NCBI GenBank assembly: GCA_019424645.1
Contig: JAHYZB010000065.1
Location: 1-17,070 of the forward strand
Length of the DNA stretch: 17,070 bases
Origin: Oxalobacter formigenes
GTDB lineage: Bacteria; Pseudomonadota; Gammaproteobacteria; Burkholderiales; Burkholderiaceae_D
Direction of reading: 5' to 3'
Shown here: one piece after another, positions 1-8,079 of the stretch
How the letters are laid out: every line of letters starts with the position of its first letter
How positions within the stretch are numbered: position 1 is the first letter of the stretch
Notes under the pieces: generated by a model
Databases searched by the model: none
The model's input: only the letters and a program-made list of their open reading frames with translations
What the model was told of the DNA's origin: nothing
Position numbers and translations under genes: made by a program

Positions 1-173
1 AAGCCATAGCAGGAAAGGAGTGCCTTGCTTGTGCGCGTATCTTCGCAGGCCACCAGATCAGCCATGCCAAGAATATGCAGCGCTCTCAGGCTGATGTCCC
101 CGATGTTTCCGATAGGCGTGGCGATCACATATAATGTTGACGTCGGAACATTTTGATGTGATAGAGATTCCAT
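1..173 (-). CDS. rsmI: 16S rRNA (cytidine(1402)-2'-O)-methyltransferase RsmI, N-terminal part, cut by window edge
   Basis: Reading the minus strand from the ATG at 173 gives about 57 residues that run off the window start. They contain the family's N-terminal signature TLYVIATPIGNIGDISLRAL followed by ACEDTR, typical of the tetrapyrrole-methylase fold of RsmI (YraL). The enzyme uses SAM to 2'-O-methylate C1402 in the decoding centre of 16S rRNA. The start is the only ATG ahead of the conserved block. The gene is divergent from yraN, an arrangement common in proteobacteria. Only the first fifth or so of the usual 280-residue protein is visible, so integrity of the rest cannot be judged. Confidence 0.93.
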   Translation of the reverse strand, partial: MESLSHQNVPTSTLYVIATPIGNIGDISLRALHILGMADLVACEDTRTSKALLSCYG

Positions 174-300
174 TAACTGTTGGATGGACAAGGGTGGCTC
201 CTTTTTCAGACCGTTTTGGCTATCGATTGACAGATTTTCCCCGAGCCTTTCGCTAAATACAAGCGGAAATTATGATCCAGTTGTTTGTATCGATTTGTTA

Positions 301-684
301 ATGAAAGAGCGGCAAGTGGTTTCATCCTGTAAAATTTCACCGGATAAACAAGGTATTGGAAGTCAGGCCGAAGAAGATGCGTTACAATTTTTGCTTCTGA
401 ACGGATTGAATCTCCTCGAACGGAATTACCGTTGCCGTTTTGGTGAGATCGATTTGATCATGCTGGATGGCTGCGAGCTTGTTTTTGTTGAAGTCCGCAA
501 ACGCAAAAATATGGATTTTGGCGGCGCGGCCCAGAGTGTTTCGTATGTCAAACAATCCAGGCTGATCAAAACGGCAAAACATTTTTTAATGAAATACAGA
601 AAAACTCCGGCTTGCCGGTTCGACGTGATTGCAATGGAAGGTGACAAATGTCAGTGGCTGAAAAATGCCATTGAAGCCGAATAG
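301..684 (+). CDS. yraN: YraN family (UPF0102) putative nuclease-fold protein
   Basis: This is a 127-residue protein with the UPF0102 pattern: a G-x3-AE segment near residues 20-24, then NYRCRFGEIDLI and LVFVEVRKR. The spaced E/D...E-V-R residues resemble a PD-(D/E)XK restriction-endonuclease-like core, so nuclease or Holliday-junction activity is suspected for the family but not established. The frame stays open upstream to 184. I chose the ATG at 301 because the 39-residue extension has no family character and the resulting length fits the family (about 115-130). No good Shine-Dalgarno precedes 301, so the start is uncertain. The gene lies 20 bases before diaA, probably in one operon. Confidence 0.9.
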   Translation: MKERQVVSSCKISPDKQGIGSQAEEDALQFLLLNGLNLLERNYRCRFGEIDLIMLDGCELVFVEVRKRKNMDFGGAAQSVSYVKQSRLIKTAKHFLMKYRKTPACRFDVIAMEGDKCQWLKNAIEAE

Positions 685-704
685 GACCTTTTACAAGAAA
701 TTAA

Positions 705-1301
705 ATGAGAAATCAGAGAATATTGGGACACTTTATTGAAAGTGCCGAGTTAAAAAAACAGGCCGCAGAAGTGATGGCCGAGCCGATCGGCAATGCAGCA
801 GACCTGATGTTTTCGGTGCTGACTCAGGGAAATAAAATCCTGGCATGCGGTAATGGCGGTTCTGCTGCCGATTGCCAGCATTTTGCTGCGGAACTGGTCG
901 GGCGGTTTGAAAAGGAACGTCTCCCATTGCCTGCCATGGCATTGACGACCGATTCATCAATTATGACCGCGGTCGGCAATGATTACAGTTTCAGGGATGT
1001 ATTCACAAAACAGGTTCAGGCTTTCGGCCAGCCTGGTGATTTGTTGCTGGCTATTTCAACCTCCGGCAATTCCTCCAATGTCATCGCCGCAATCGAAGCA
1101 GCTCACGACCGGGAAATGAGCGTGGTTGCGCTGACCGGTAAAGGCGGTGGCGCTATTGGACAGATGTTGACTGAAAATGATGTGCATATTTGTGTGCCGC
1201 ATGACAGAACGGCGAGAATTCAGGAAGTTCATTTGTTGGTGATCCACTGCATTTGCGATGGGATCGATGCTGCATTATTCGGGGAGGATGTCGATGATTA
1301 A
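705..1301 (+). CDS. diaA: DiaA-type SIS-domain protein (DnaA initiator-associating factor)
   Basis: This 198-residue protein consists of one SIS (sugar isomerase) domain. It shows the phosphosugar-binding motifs CGNGGSAADCQHFAAELVGR near residue 48 and STSGNSSNV near residue 118. GmhA (sedoheptulose-7-phosphate isomerase) and DiaA look alike in sequence. The placement between yraN and dolP matches E. coli yraN-diaA-dolP, which favours DiaA. DiaA is a tetramer that binds DnaA and promotes timely assembly of initiation complexes at oriC. The 3' end overlaps the dolP start by 8 bases, indicating translational coupling. GmhA remains the alternative, and LPS heptose synthesis clearly exists here because waaC is nearby. 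Confidence 0.8.
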   Translation: MRNQRILGHFIESAELKKQAAEVMAEPIGNAADLMFSVLTQGNKILACGNGGSAADCQHFAAELVGRFEKERLPLPAMALTTDSSIMTAVGNDYSFRDVFTKQVQAFGQPGDLLLAISTSGNSSNVIAAIEAAHDREMSVVALTGKGGGAIGQMLTENDVHICVPHDRTARIQEVHLLVIHCICDGIDAALFGEDVDD

Positions 1302-1974
1302 GGGAGTCTGGAAGTATCGTCTGGCTGCGCTGGTATTGGGCGGTGCCATGTTATGCTCATTGTCGGCCTGCGTTCCGGTCATGATGGTAGGAGGCACGGT
1401 CAGCGGTTCGATGGCGGCAACTGACCGCCGTACACTGGGAGCACAGACGGAAGACAAGGTGATCAATCTGAAGGGTGAAAATCAGGCATCGAATATTGTC
1501 GGGGACAAGGGGCACGTCAGCGTGACCAGTTTCAATCGTAAAGTCCTCCTGACAGGAGAAGTGCCGAACGAGGCGATGAAACAGGCGGTCGGAAACGCTA
1601 TTTCCCGGATCGACAATGTGGAATCCGTCGTCAACGAACTCGCGATACTGGCGCCTTCCAGTTTCACATCGCGCTCCAATGATGCATTCATTACCGGGAA
1701 AGTGTCCGCCAGCTTTGTCGATACCAAGGATCTGTTTTCGAATTCATTGAAGACAGTAACCGAGCGCGGAACAGTTTACCTGATGGGACTCGTTACCGAA
1801 CGTGAAGGCAATCGTGCGGCTCAGGTTGCTGGTGGCGTCAGCGGTGTTCAGAAAGTGGTCAAGGTTTTCGAATATATCAGCGATGAGCAGTTGCAAAAAC
1901 TTTCGACACTCTCAGCGCCAAGTAACGAGCAAGCGAAACCTGCTTCGACTGACAAGACGCAATACGCCCAGTAA
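1294..1974 (+). CDS. dolP: Outer-membrane lipoprotein with two BON domains (DolP/YraP family)
   Basis: This 226-residue lipoprotein has a basic N-terminus, a hydrophobic segment and the lipobox LSAC, so it should be lipidated on that Cys and sorted to the outer membrane. Two BON domains follow: the first includes VLLTGEVPNEAMKQAV, the second VYLMGLVTEREGNRA and ends near VVKVFEYI. DolP in E. coli supports outer-membrane integrity and helps BamA-dependent assembly. The ATG at 1294 is preceded by GGGGAGG (1281-1287) at a 6-base spacing, which makes it better than upstream in-frame starts at 1258 and 1288. The last 35 or so residues are Ser/Ala/Lys-rich and probably disordered. It is the last gene of the operon before a strong terminator. 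Confidence 0.9.
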   Translation: MIKGVWKYRLAALVLGGAMLCSLSACVPVMMVGGTVSGSMAATDRRTLGAQTEDKVINLKGENQASNIVGDKGHVSVTSFNRKVLLTGEVPNEAMKQAVGNAISRIDNVESVVNELAILAPSSFTSRSNDAFITGKVSASFVDTKDLFSNSLKTVTERGTVYLMGLVTEREGNRAAQVAGGVSGVQKVVKVFEYISDEQLQKLSTLSAPSNEQAKPASTDKTQYAQ

Positions 1975-1990
1975 GCCTGTATTTTTAATC

Positions 1991-2030
1991 AAAACTGCCG
2001 TAACGATTCAATCGCGTTACGGCAGTTTTT
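1991..2030. terminator. Bidirectional rho-independent terminator between dolP and waaC
   Basis: A perfect 15-bp inverted repeat (arms 1991-2005 and 2015-2029, core ACTGCCGTAACG) has a 9-base loop. One end is a T-run and the other an A-run, so it can terminate both converging transcripts. It abuts the waaC stop codon at 2030-2032. Confidence 0.95.
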
Positions 2031-3013
2031 TATCGGATTTTTGAAAGCAGCGTTTCGACCGTTTTTTTCACTTCAGCCAGTGTCGGCACTTCATCGGGGC
2101 CTCCAAGACTGACGATATTGCCAGACCAGTCGGCACATGTCCGCCATCTGGGGATATTGCAATAGATCTGGACGGTCGGTTTGTCGTATGCGGCAGCCAG
2201 ATGCGACAGGCCAGTGTCCACACCTACGACAAAGCTGGCTTTTCCGGTCAGCAAGGCTGCATCCATAATGGATAGGCGGGGCAGGACTTTTGCATTGGGC
2301 AATGATGCGGCCAGTGAGGAGGCTTCATCGAATTCCTGTGCCGAACCCCATGGGAGAAGAATGCCAAGCCCTGATTTTTCCAGTAATTGTCCGATTTCGA
2401 TCCAGTTTTGCCGGGGCCATTTCTTGGAATCACGCGACGTTCCATGAAAAAAAACCGCATAAGGTTCGGACGGCAGCCAATCCGGATGTTCATCCGGTAC
2501 GGTCAGGCCAAAATCCGGTGGAGTATCGATGGTATAGCCGAGGGTTTTGGCAACAATTTCACGACCACGCTGGACGACATGGATGTGTTTTTCAACCGAA
2601 ATGCTTTTATCGTGAAAGATCCGGGACAGGGGCTCATATCCTGAACCGTCCGTCTTATGAGCCAGTCCGATTTTCTTGCCTTTTTTTGTGGTATTGGCAA
2701 AACCCATGACCAGTCCAGTCTTGATCAGCCCCTGTGTATCGAAAACGTAATCGTAAGAGCGGCTTCGTAACTGGTTCAGAAACAGGCTGAATTCTTTCCG
2801 GACCGAAGAGGAAAAGATGTTCTTTTTCCAGCGACGCAGTGCAAAGGGAATGACTTCGTTGACGTGTTTGTTCAGTCTGACCAGACCCACGTACGATTCC
2901 TCAACGACCCAGTCGATGATGGCATCGGGATAATGGCGATGGATATCGGCCAGCACGGGCATGTTGTGGACAACGTCTCCCAGAGAGGAGACCCGGACAA
3001 TAAGAATTCGCAT
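2030..3013 (-). CDS. waaC: Lipopolysaccharide heptosyltransferase I
   Basis: This 327-residue GT9-family glycosyltransferase transfers the first L-glycero-D-manno-heptose onto Kdo of lipid A at the cytoplasmic face of the inner membrane. The N-terminus MRILIVRVSSLGDVVHNMP carries the conserved Asp (D13) of the family. The C-terminal Rossmann domain contains FFHGTSRDSKKWP (about 188-200) and the ADP-heptose-binding block VGVDTGLSHLAAAYDKPTV (263-281). Length and order of motifs are normal. It lies 29 bases downstream of fau on the same strand, so the two are probably co-transcribed. Its Shine-Dalgarno is weak. WaaC rather than WaaF is favoured by the SLGDVVHNMP start and the KKIGLAHKT region. 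Confidence 0.9.
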   Translation of the reverse strand: MRILIVRVSSLGDVVHNMPVLADIHRHYPDAIIDWVVEESYVGLVRLNKHVNEVIPFALRRWKKNIFSSSVRKEFSLFLNQLRSRSYDYVFDTQGLIKTGLVMGFANTTKKGKKIGLAHKTDGSGYEPLSRIFHDKSISVEKHIHVVQRGREIVAKTLGYTIDTPPDFGLTVPDEHPDWLPSEPYAVFFHGTSRDSKKWPRQNWIEIGQLLEKSGLGILLPWGSAQEFDEASSLAASLPNAKVLPRLSIMDAALLTGKASFVVGVDTGLSHLAAAYDKPTVQIYCNIPRWRTCADWSGNIVSLGGPDEVPTLAEVKKTVETLLSKIR

Positions 3014-3042
3014 CGGGACTTCAACAATTGGTAAAAAGTGAA

Positions 3043-3639
3043 TTAAAGCACAATTCCCTGTTCAGTAATAATGCAATCGAGTGGAATGTCATTTTCTTCG
3101 GCATCGAAAGCGGTTGCCAGACAGGAATAGGCCACTCCGATTTTATGTGTTTCCGGATAAAGTGCCAGTGTCCGATCAAAAAAACCGCCGCCATAACCGA
3201 GACGGAAACGTTTTTCAGTAAATCCCACGCAGGGAATCAGCATGGCGACAGGCATGGGAACGGGCTTTTGTACTTTCGGAACGGCAATGCCATAGTCGCC
3301 GACGAGCAGCTCGTCGCCGGGTGACCAGCTGATAAATTGCAATGGCTGCTCTTTTCCTGATGTAATCGGCAATGAAAGAGCCATTTTTGTGGATAATCCT
3401 GCGTAGAGATCGTCAAGTTCGGGTTCGTTTCTGATTGGAAGATAAACACCCAATGACGGGAAAGCAAAGGATTCCAGATATTTTGAAACTTGTTGGCTGA
3501 TTTTCTGATCAAAATACCTGCGTTCGTCCGGTTTGATTTCGCCCCGTAACTTCAGAAGTAAACGACGCAATGCCCGTTTGTCGTCAGCGGTCGTTGACGG
3601 CTCACCGTGCTTGTTGCTGTCTGATGGTGGTAAACTCAT
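3043..3639 (-). CDS. fau: 5-formyltetrahydrofolate cyclo-ligase
   Basis: This 198-residue enzyme of the MTHFS/YgfA family performs ATP-dependent conversion of 5-formyl-THF to 5,10-methenyl-THF, recycling an inhibitory folate. Visible signatures are the N-terminal basic helix with KRALRRLLLKLR (the ATP-binding region), LGVYLPIRNEP near residues 63-73, and the diagnostic FRLGYGGGFFDRTLA at about 145-159. The first 20 residues are polar and likely disordered, and no other ATG is available before the conserved core. The gene heads a minus-strand unit with waaC and is divergent from slt. Only about 40 bases separate the two start codons, so their promoters must overlap or lie within the opposing gene. 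Confidence 0.92.
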   Translation of the reverse strand: MSLPPSDSNKHGEPSTTADDKRALRRLLLKLRGEIKPDERRYFDQKISQQVSKYLESFAFPSLGVYLPIRNEPELDDLYAGLSTKMALSLPITSGKEQPLQFISWSPGDELLVGDYGIAVPKVQKPVPMPVAMLIPCVGFTEKRFRLGYGGGFFDRTLALYPETHKIGVAYSCLATAFDAEENDIPLDCIITEQGIVL

Positions 3640-3678
3640 AAAATGGTAATCATCCCGAATAAAATTGAGAGGTCGGTC

Positions 3679-5592
3679 ATGTGCGCAAAAATCAGGAGCT
3701 TTTTGTTGTTTGCAATGGTATTTATGATTTTACCCTTTGCGCAGGCTTCGCAGGATTTAACGACCACTTCCGCGCAGGATGAAACTTTCCGTCAATTGCG
3801 TGACGCCTCAAGAAAGCAGGACGCCACACGTGCAAGCCGCCTCGCAGACAGTCTGCGATCCTATCCGGTTCCATCTTACGTCGATTATTATCTTCTGAAA
3901 TCGGATTTGCGCAATGCCAGTGAAGCACAAGTCGATGCTTACCTGAATAAATACAAGGGGGAAGCCATTGCCGACCGTTTGAGAAACGACTGGCTGCTTC
4001 TTCAGGGGAAAAATGAAAACTGGCCGAGCTTCGACAAGCATTTCCCCCTTTTCGAGCTGGCGGACGATACGCAGGTCAAGTGTTATGCGCTGCTGTCAGC
4101 ATCGGCCAAAGGCCAGAATGTTGCCGACGAGGCTCGCAAGCTGTTAACGACGCCAAAAAAATATGGTGAAGCCTGTTATGCGCTGGTGTCCGATCTGGCC
4201 GCCAAAAAACAGTTCAGCGATGACGATATCTGGTACCAGAGCAGGCTGGCGGGTGAATCCAGCATGACGGCCCTGGCGGCGCGGTTCGGAGTTCTGGCCG
4301 GTGCCGAAAAAACGGATATTTCCAGAGCGATCGAATTGCCTGCAACGGTATTGAGCCGGGGCGCGGGTTCGGATCGCGTCTCTCATGAAAAATTTCTTCT
4401 GGCACTCCAGAAAGTCGCCAAAAAAGATCAGGGACTGGCTGCGCAATATCTGAATGATGCCTCTTCTGCCCTGAACAAAAAAGAACAGGCTATTGGCTGG
4501 TCCGTGATTGCACTGCCTGCTTCGATTGCCTTGGCGCCGAATGCGCTGGAATACTGGAAGAAGGCACAGACAGCCAATATTTCTCCTTACGCTCATGAAT
4601 GGAAAGTCAGGACTGCCCTGCGCAAGGAAGAGTGGAAACTGGTGAATGAATGGATCAACCAGATGCCGGTCTCCCTCCAGAAAGAACCAGCATGGGTTTA
4701 TTGGAAAGGACGTGCGCAACTGGCGATGGGACATCGGGACAAGGCACATAAACTGTTTGCGTCGATAGCTGACCAATATCATTTCTATGGACAGCTTGCG
4801 CTGGAAGAACTGGGCAAGAAAATTGTTTCACCAGTCAACAAACATCCCCTGAACCGTTCTGAAATTGCGATAATGGCCGCCAATCCTGGGTTTCAGCTGG
4901 CCCAGAAATTCTTCAAAATGAATTGGCGTTTTGAGGGAACAAGGGAATGGAACTGGCAATTGCGCAAGATGAATGAGCGTCAGTTGCTGGCTGCTGCGGA
5001 ATATGCCAAAGAAGTCAATTTGCTTGACAGAATGGTCAATACATCTGACCGCACCCGAAAAGAAGTGGATTTCAACCAGCGTTTCCCTACTCCATTCAAG
5101 GAAAACATGAAGGTGGCGACAAATCAGCTAGGACTGGATATGGCCTGGACATATGGCCTGATCCGGCAGGAATCCCGTTTCGTCATGAAAGCGCAATCTT
5201 CGGTTGGTGCATCCGGTCTCATGCAGGTGATGCCCGCCACAGCCAAATATGTCGCCAAAAAAATCGGGCTGGCCGACTATCACCATGGGAAAATCAACAG
5301 TGTCGAGACCAATATATTGCTTGGGACAAACTATCTGAACATGGTCTTGAACGATCTTGGTGGTTCGCAGGTTCTGGCAACGGCAGCCTACAATGCCGGA
5401 CCGAGAAGGCCGAAGGCCTGGCGTTCGACTTTGTCCAGAACGGTTGATGGCGCTATTTTTGCTGAAACAATCCCATTCACCGAAACGCGGGATTACGTCA
5501 AAAATGTCATGTCGAATGCCACCTACTATGCTGCGCTCTTCGAGAACCAGCCTCAATCCCTGAAACAGCGGCTCGGACGTATTTACCCATAA
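3679..5592 (+). CDS. slt: Soluble lytic murein transglycosylase (Slt70-like), periplasmic
   Basis: This 637-residue protein cleaves the MurNAc-GlcNAc bond of peptidoglycan non-hydrolytically, giving 1,6-anhydro ends. A signal peptide (about 23 residues, ending FAQAS) is followed by a long alpha-superhelical region of the Slt70 U/L type and a C-terminal SLT domain. Catalytic Glu is E498 in YGLIRQESRF. The domain also shows SSVGASGLMQVMPATAKYVA and ATAAYNAGPRRP, the standard goose-type lysozyme motifs. I chose the ATG at 3679 because GAGAGG precedes it and the signal peptide then begins properly; an in-frame ATG at 3643 adds 12 unlikely residues. It begins a rightward series with cca and the GNAT gene. 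Length is normal for Slt70 homologues. Confidence 0.95.
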   Translation: MCAKIRSFLLFAMVFMILPFAQASQDLTTTSAQDETFRQLRDASRKQDATRASRLADSLRSYPVPSYVDYYLLKSDLRNASEAQVDAYLNKYKGEAIADRLRNDWLLLQGKNENWPSFDKHFPLFELADDTQVKCYALLSASAKGQNVADEARKLLTTPKKYGEACYALVSDLAAKKQFSDDDIWYQSRLAGESSMTALAARFGVLAGAEKTDISRAIELPATVLSRGAGSDRVSHEKFLLALQKVAKKDQGLAAQYLNDASSALNKKEQAIGWSVIALPASIALAPNALEYWKKAQTANISPYAHEWKVRTALRKEEWKLVNEWINQMPVSLQKEPAWVYWKGRAQLAMGHRDKAHKLFASIADQYHFYGQLALEELGKKIVSPVNKHPLNRSEIAIMAANPGFQLAQKFFKMNWRFEGTREWNWQLRKMNERQLLAAAEYAKEVNLLDRMVNTSDRTRKEVDFNQRFPTPFKENMKVATNQLGLDMAWTYGLIRQESRFVMKAQSSVGASGLMQVMPATAKYVAKKIGLADYHHGKINSVETNILLGTNYLNMVLNDLGGSQVLATAAYNAGPRRPKAWRSTLSRTVDGAIFAETIPFTETRDYVKNVMSNATYYAALFENQPQSLKQRLGRIYP

Positions 5593-5612
5593 AGATCGTG
5601 TACATGTGTGTC

Positions 5613-5635
5613 CGGCATGTTTTTCAAACATGCCG
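5613..5635 (+). terminator. Stem-loop after slt, without U-tract
   Basis: The perfect 10-bp inverted repeat CGGCATGTTT/AAACATGCCG has a 3-base loop and starts 20 bases after the slt stop. TGTGTC/GACACA flanks could extend it with an internal loop. No T-run follows, so it may be a weak or Rho-assisted terminator, or an mRNA 3'-end stabiliser. Confidence 0.5.
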
Positions 5636-5738
5636 CATAATAGACACAACGGCCAGATTTGCCTCTCAAAGTGATTGTCACTTCTTGTTACAACGAAATT
5701 GGAAGTTATCGTTTAAACTGGGAGGTGGACTGTTTTTT

Positions 5739-5760
5739 CAGATTCATTTTTGTGAATCTG
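5739..5760 (+). promoter_or_regulatory. 5' UTR hairpin upstream of cca
   Basis: The 8-bp perfect inverted repeat CAGATTCA/TGAATCTG has a 6-base TTTTTG loop and ends 23 bases before the cca ATG. A second short dyad, AAGTGA-TTG-TCACTT, lies upstream at 5669-5683. Their role is unknown; they could be an RNA structure or an operator. Confidence 0.35.
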
Positions 5761-5783
5761 ACTCACTTTAGCGATATCGAAAA

Positions 5784-7073
5784 ATGATGAAAATATATAC
5801 CGTTGGTGGGGCTGTAAGAGATACGATCATGGGCTTGCCTGTCCACGACAGGGATTATGTCGTTGTCGGTTCGACCATTGAAGAAATGCTTTCGCTGGGA
5901 TTTACGCCTGTCGGCAAGGAATTCCCGGTTTTCCTTCATCCTGAAACGAAACAGGAATACGCGCTGGCACGCACGGAAAAGAAAGTCGCGCCGGGTTACA
6001 AAGGGTTTGTTTTTCACGCTTCACCGGACGTGACACTGGAAGAAGATTTGTTGCGCCGTGATCTGACGATCAATGCGATGGCAATGTCTGAAGAAGGCGA
6101 CATTATCGATCCGTTCGGAGGACGCAAGGATATTGAAAATCGTGTATTCCGGCATGTATCGGAAGCGTTTGCCGAAGATCCTGTCCGGATTCTCAGGCTG
6201 GCCCGGTTTGCTGCCCGTTTCAAAGACTTTAGCGTTGCGCCCGAAACCATGGAATTGATGAAGAAAATGGTGGCCGATGGCGAAGTGGATGCACTGGTTC
6301 CGGAAAGAGTCTGGAAAGAGCTGTCGCAGGGACTGATGGAATCGAGGCCGTCACAAATGATACAGGTCATGCATGATTGTGGTGCACTCGATCGCATTTT
6401 CCCGGAAATCGAGGCCTTGTGGGATGTCCCGCAACCGGAAAAGTATCATCCGGAAATTTATGCCGGCAAGCATACCCTGCTGGCTCTGGATTATTCTGCC
6501 AAAATGAATTATCCGCTGACAGTCCGTTTTTCCGTCCTGTTGCATGACCTTGGAAAGGGAACGACTCCGCCGAATCAGTGGCCGCATCATCGCGCCCATG
6601 AGGAACGGGGGGCTTCACTCGTCGACAATGTTTGCCGTCGCCTGCACGTTTCCAAAATGTTGAGGGATATTGCCGTGATGACGGCAAGAGAACATGGCAA
6701 CATCCGGAGGAGTTCGGAATTGCGTTCCAAAACGGCGGTCATGGTGCTGGAACGTTGCGATGCATTCAGGCGGCCGGAACGGTTTATCGACGTGATCAAT
6801 GCGACGGAATGTGATTTGCGGGGAAGGAAATCCGATACAGTCAGCTTCGAGGACATCGATTTTCCACAAAGGGCTTACTGGATGATGGTATTGAACGCCG
6901 CCAGAAGTATTGACGCGGCAGCCATTATCCATTCCATGGACGATGCCTCGGAAGAAATCCCCCGTGCATTGCACAATGCCCGTGCCGATGCAGCGGCCGA
7001 TGCCGTGAACGCCTGGCGATTCGGGCATATTAAAAAGGCCAGTGTTGCAGATGCCGGTATAGAGGCACAATAA
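5784..7073 (+). CDS. cca: Multifunctional CCA tRNA nucleotidyltransferase / phosphohydrolase
   Basis: This 429-residue class II nucleotidyltransferase adds or repairs the 3'-terminal CCA of tRNAs. The N-terminal catalytic core has VGGAVRD and HDRDYVVVGST, with metal-binding D22 and D24. RRDLTINAMA (motif B) follows, then EDPVRILRLARFAARF and the VPERVWKE region of the body. A C-terminal HD domain is present (SVLLHDLGKGT, H254-D255), which matches the bacterial CCA enzymes with 2'-phosphatase and 2',3'-cyclic phosphodiesterase activities. Length is normal. Two adjacent ATGs exist (5784 and 5787) and either could be used. It follows slt by 191 bases containing hairpins, so it may have its own promoter. 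Confidence 0.96.
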   Translation: MMKIYTVGGAVRDTIMGLPVHDRDYVVVGSTIEEMLSLGFTPVGKEFPVFLHPETKQEYALARTEKKVAPGYKGFVFHASPDVTLEEDLLRRDLTINAMAMSEEGDIIDPFGGRKDIENRVFRHVSEAFAEDPVRILRLARFAARFKDFSVAPETMELMKKMVADGEVDALVPERVWKELSQGLMESRPSQMIQVMHDCGALDRIFPEIEALWDVPQPEKYHPEIYAGKHTLLALDYSAKMNYPLTVRFSVLLHDLGKGTTPPNQWPHHRAHEERGASLVDNVCRRLHVSKMLRDIAVMTAREHGNIRRSSELRSKTAVMVLERCDAFRRPERFIDVINATECDLRGRKSDTVSFEDIDFPQRAYWMMVLNAARSIDAAAIIHSMDDASEEIPRALHNARADAAADAVNAWRFGHIKKASVADAGIEAQ

Positions 7074-7178
7074 TTATTTGTAATTGTCGAAATTTCAGGT
7101 AAAGTCTCCACTTAAAATGAATTGTTGCAGTCAAAGATTGATGCTTTCGATTTAAAGTTTTTCGCTGGAGAAAACGGT

Positions 7179-7838
7179 ATGAAGGAAGATCCTGTCGTAT
7201 TCATCAAGGAACTGTCTGAACAGGATCGTCCTTTCATGCTGAATCATTTTCTGGGCCTGAGTCCTGCAGACAGAAGATTGCGTTTCGGTGCGGCTTTGCC
7301 GGATGAAGCGGTCACGAAGTATGTCAATGCAATCGATTTTGACAGGGATACCATTTTCGGCGTTTATGAAAGTACATTCAATCTTGTCGGCGTCGGCCAT
7401 CTTGCTTTCCCCCTTCCCGAGAATTTGCCTCCCAGCGAGGACGTGCAACCAAACCGTGTCGCCGAATTCGGCGTTTCCGTTTCTGCACCCATGCGACGGA
7501 AAAATGTCGGTACCAAACTGTTCGACCGGGCTTCCATTCATTGCCGGAACAAACATATCAATACCCTTTATATCCATTGTCTTGCCTCAAACCGGCCCAT
7601 GATCTGCATTGCCGAAAAAGCCGGGATGGAAATTCATAAAGACCATGGGGAAGTGGATGGTTACCTGAAATTGCCCCACCCGGATATGGACAGCCTCCGT
7701 CAGGAAAATGCAGAGGAAAGGGCTGCCGTACTGGATTACGCCTTGAATGGCAAAATGAAGGAAGCGGTGAAATGGCTCAAAAGAATTATTTCACCGGAAA
7801 AGCATGACGCTACCAAAACGTCGTCCGATCATCATTGA
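7179..7838 (+). CDS. GNAT-family N-acetyltransferase
   Basis: This 219-residue protein has a GNAT fold. The strand VAEFGVSVSAPMRRKNVGTK contains the acetyl-CoA loop region (R-R-K-N-V-G-T), followed by LFDRASIHCRNKHINTLYIH and SNRPMICIAEKAGMEIHKD, the usual late-strand block. Substrate is unknown. N- and C-terminal extensions flank the core, including a basic C-tail. The ATG at 7179 is preceded by GGAG at a suitable spacing; a TTG-initiated extension to 7122 is open but lacks support. It follows cca by 105 bases and may be co-transcribed. Its last 7 bases overlap the convergent small gene on the other strand. Confidence 0.85.
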   Translation: MKEDPVVFIKELSEQDRPFMLNHFLGLSPADRRLRFGAALPDEAVTKYVNAIDFDRDTIFGVYESTFNLVGVGHLAFPLPENLPPSEDVQPNRVAEFGVSVSAPMRRKNVGTKLFDRASIHCRNKHINTLYIHCLASNRPMICIAEKAGMEIHKDHGEVDGYLKLPHPDMDSLRQENAEERAAVLDYALNGKMKEAVKWLKRIISPEKHDATKTSSDHH

Positions 7839-8008
7839 TGTTTTGTTTCTTTATTTCTTTCCCGGTCTGAAGGTACTTTTTTGTCCGGTCGGCTGATCGC
7901 TATCGGATCGCTCGCAGGAAAAGTTTCCTGCAAGGCTTCGTCCAGATAATCGTCGATACTTTTTATATCGTCCTGATCGTCCTTCGTGGTTTTTTTCGTG
8001 TCGGGCAT
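7832..8008 (-). CDS. Small acidic protein with TFPASDP motif (58 residues)
   Basis: Reading the minus strand from the ATG at 8008 gives 58 residues: MPDTKKTTKDDQDD, then SIDDYLDEALQETFPASDP, then a polar basic tail ending KETKHQ. The LDEAL-x-ETFPASDP core recurs in short uncharacterised proteins of many proteobacteria. I recall it as a recognisable but functionally unknown motif. An AGGAG sits 7 bases before the ATG, supporting translation. There is no signal peptide or membrane segment, and the protein is likely cytosolic and partly disordered. The gene is divergent from the metallo-hydrolase, with 71 bases between starts. Its stop overlaps the GNAT 3' end by 7 bases in convergent orientation. 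Confidence 0.82.
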   Translation of the reverse strand: MPDTKKTTKDDQDDIKSIDDYLDEALQETFPASDPIAISRPDKKVPSDRERNKETKHQ

Positions 8009-8021
8009 GCTTTTTCTCCTT

Positions 8022-8050
8022 TTGTATACTTCAGGTCATAAGGCTACAAT
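8022..8050 (+). promoter_or_regulatory. Candidate sigma70 promoter for the metallo-hydrolase gene
   Basis: TTGTAT (8022-8027), a 17-base spacer and TACAAT (8045-8050) lie 29 bases before the ATG at 8080. The outer bases also form a TTGTA/TACAA dyad, and the element sits in the divergent gap shared with the small acidic protein gene. Confidence 0.5.
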
Positions 8051-8079
8051 TCTGTTTTTGACGATTGGCAGGCCGATTC

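Noticed and set aside
227..259. Consensus TTGACA at 227-232 with TAAATA at 254-259 as a yraN promoter
   Set aside because: The spacer is 21 bases, too long for a normal sigma70 promoter, and the better TATGAT at 271-276 has no matching -35 element.
184..300. In-frame N-terminal extension of yraN
   Set aside because: The extra 39 residues have no family similarity and would make the protein longer than normal UPF0102 members.
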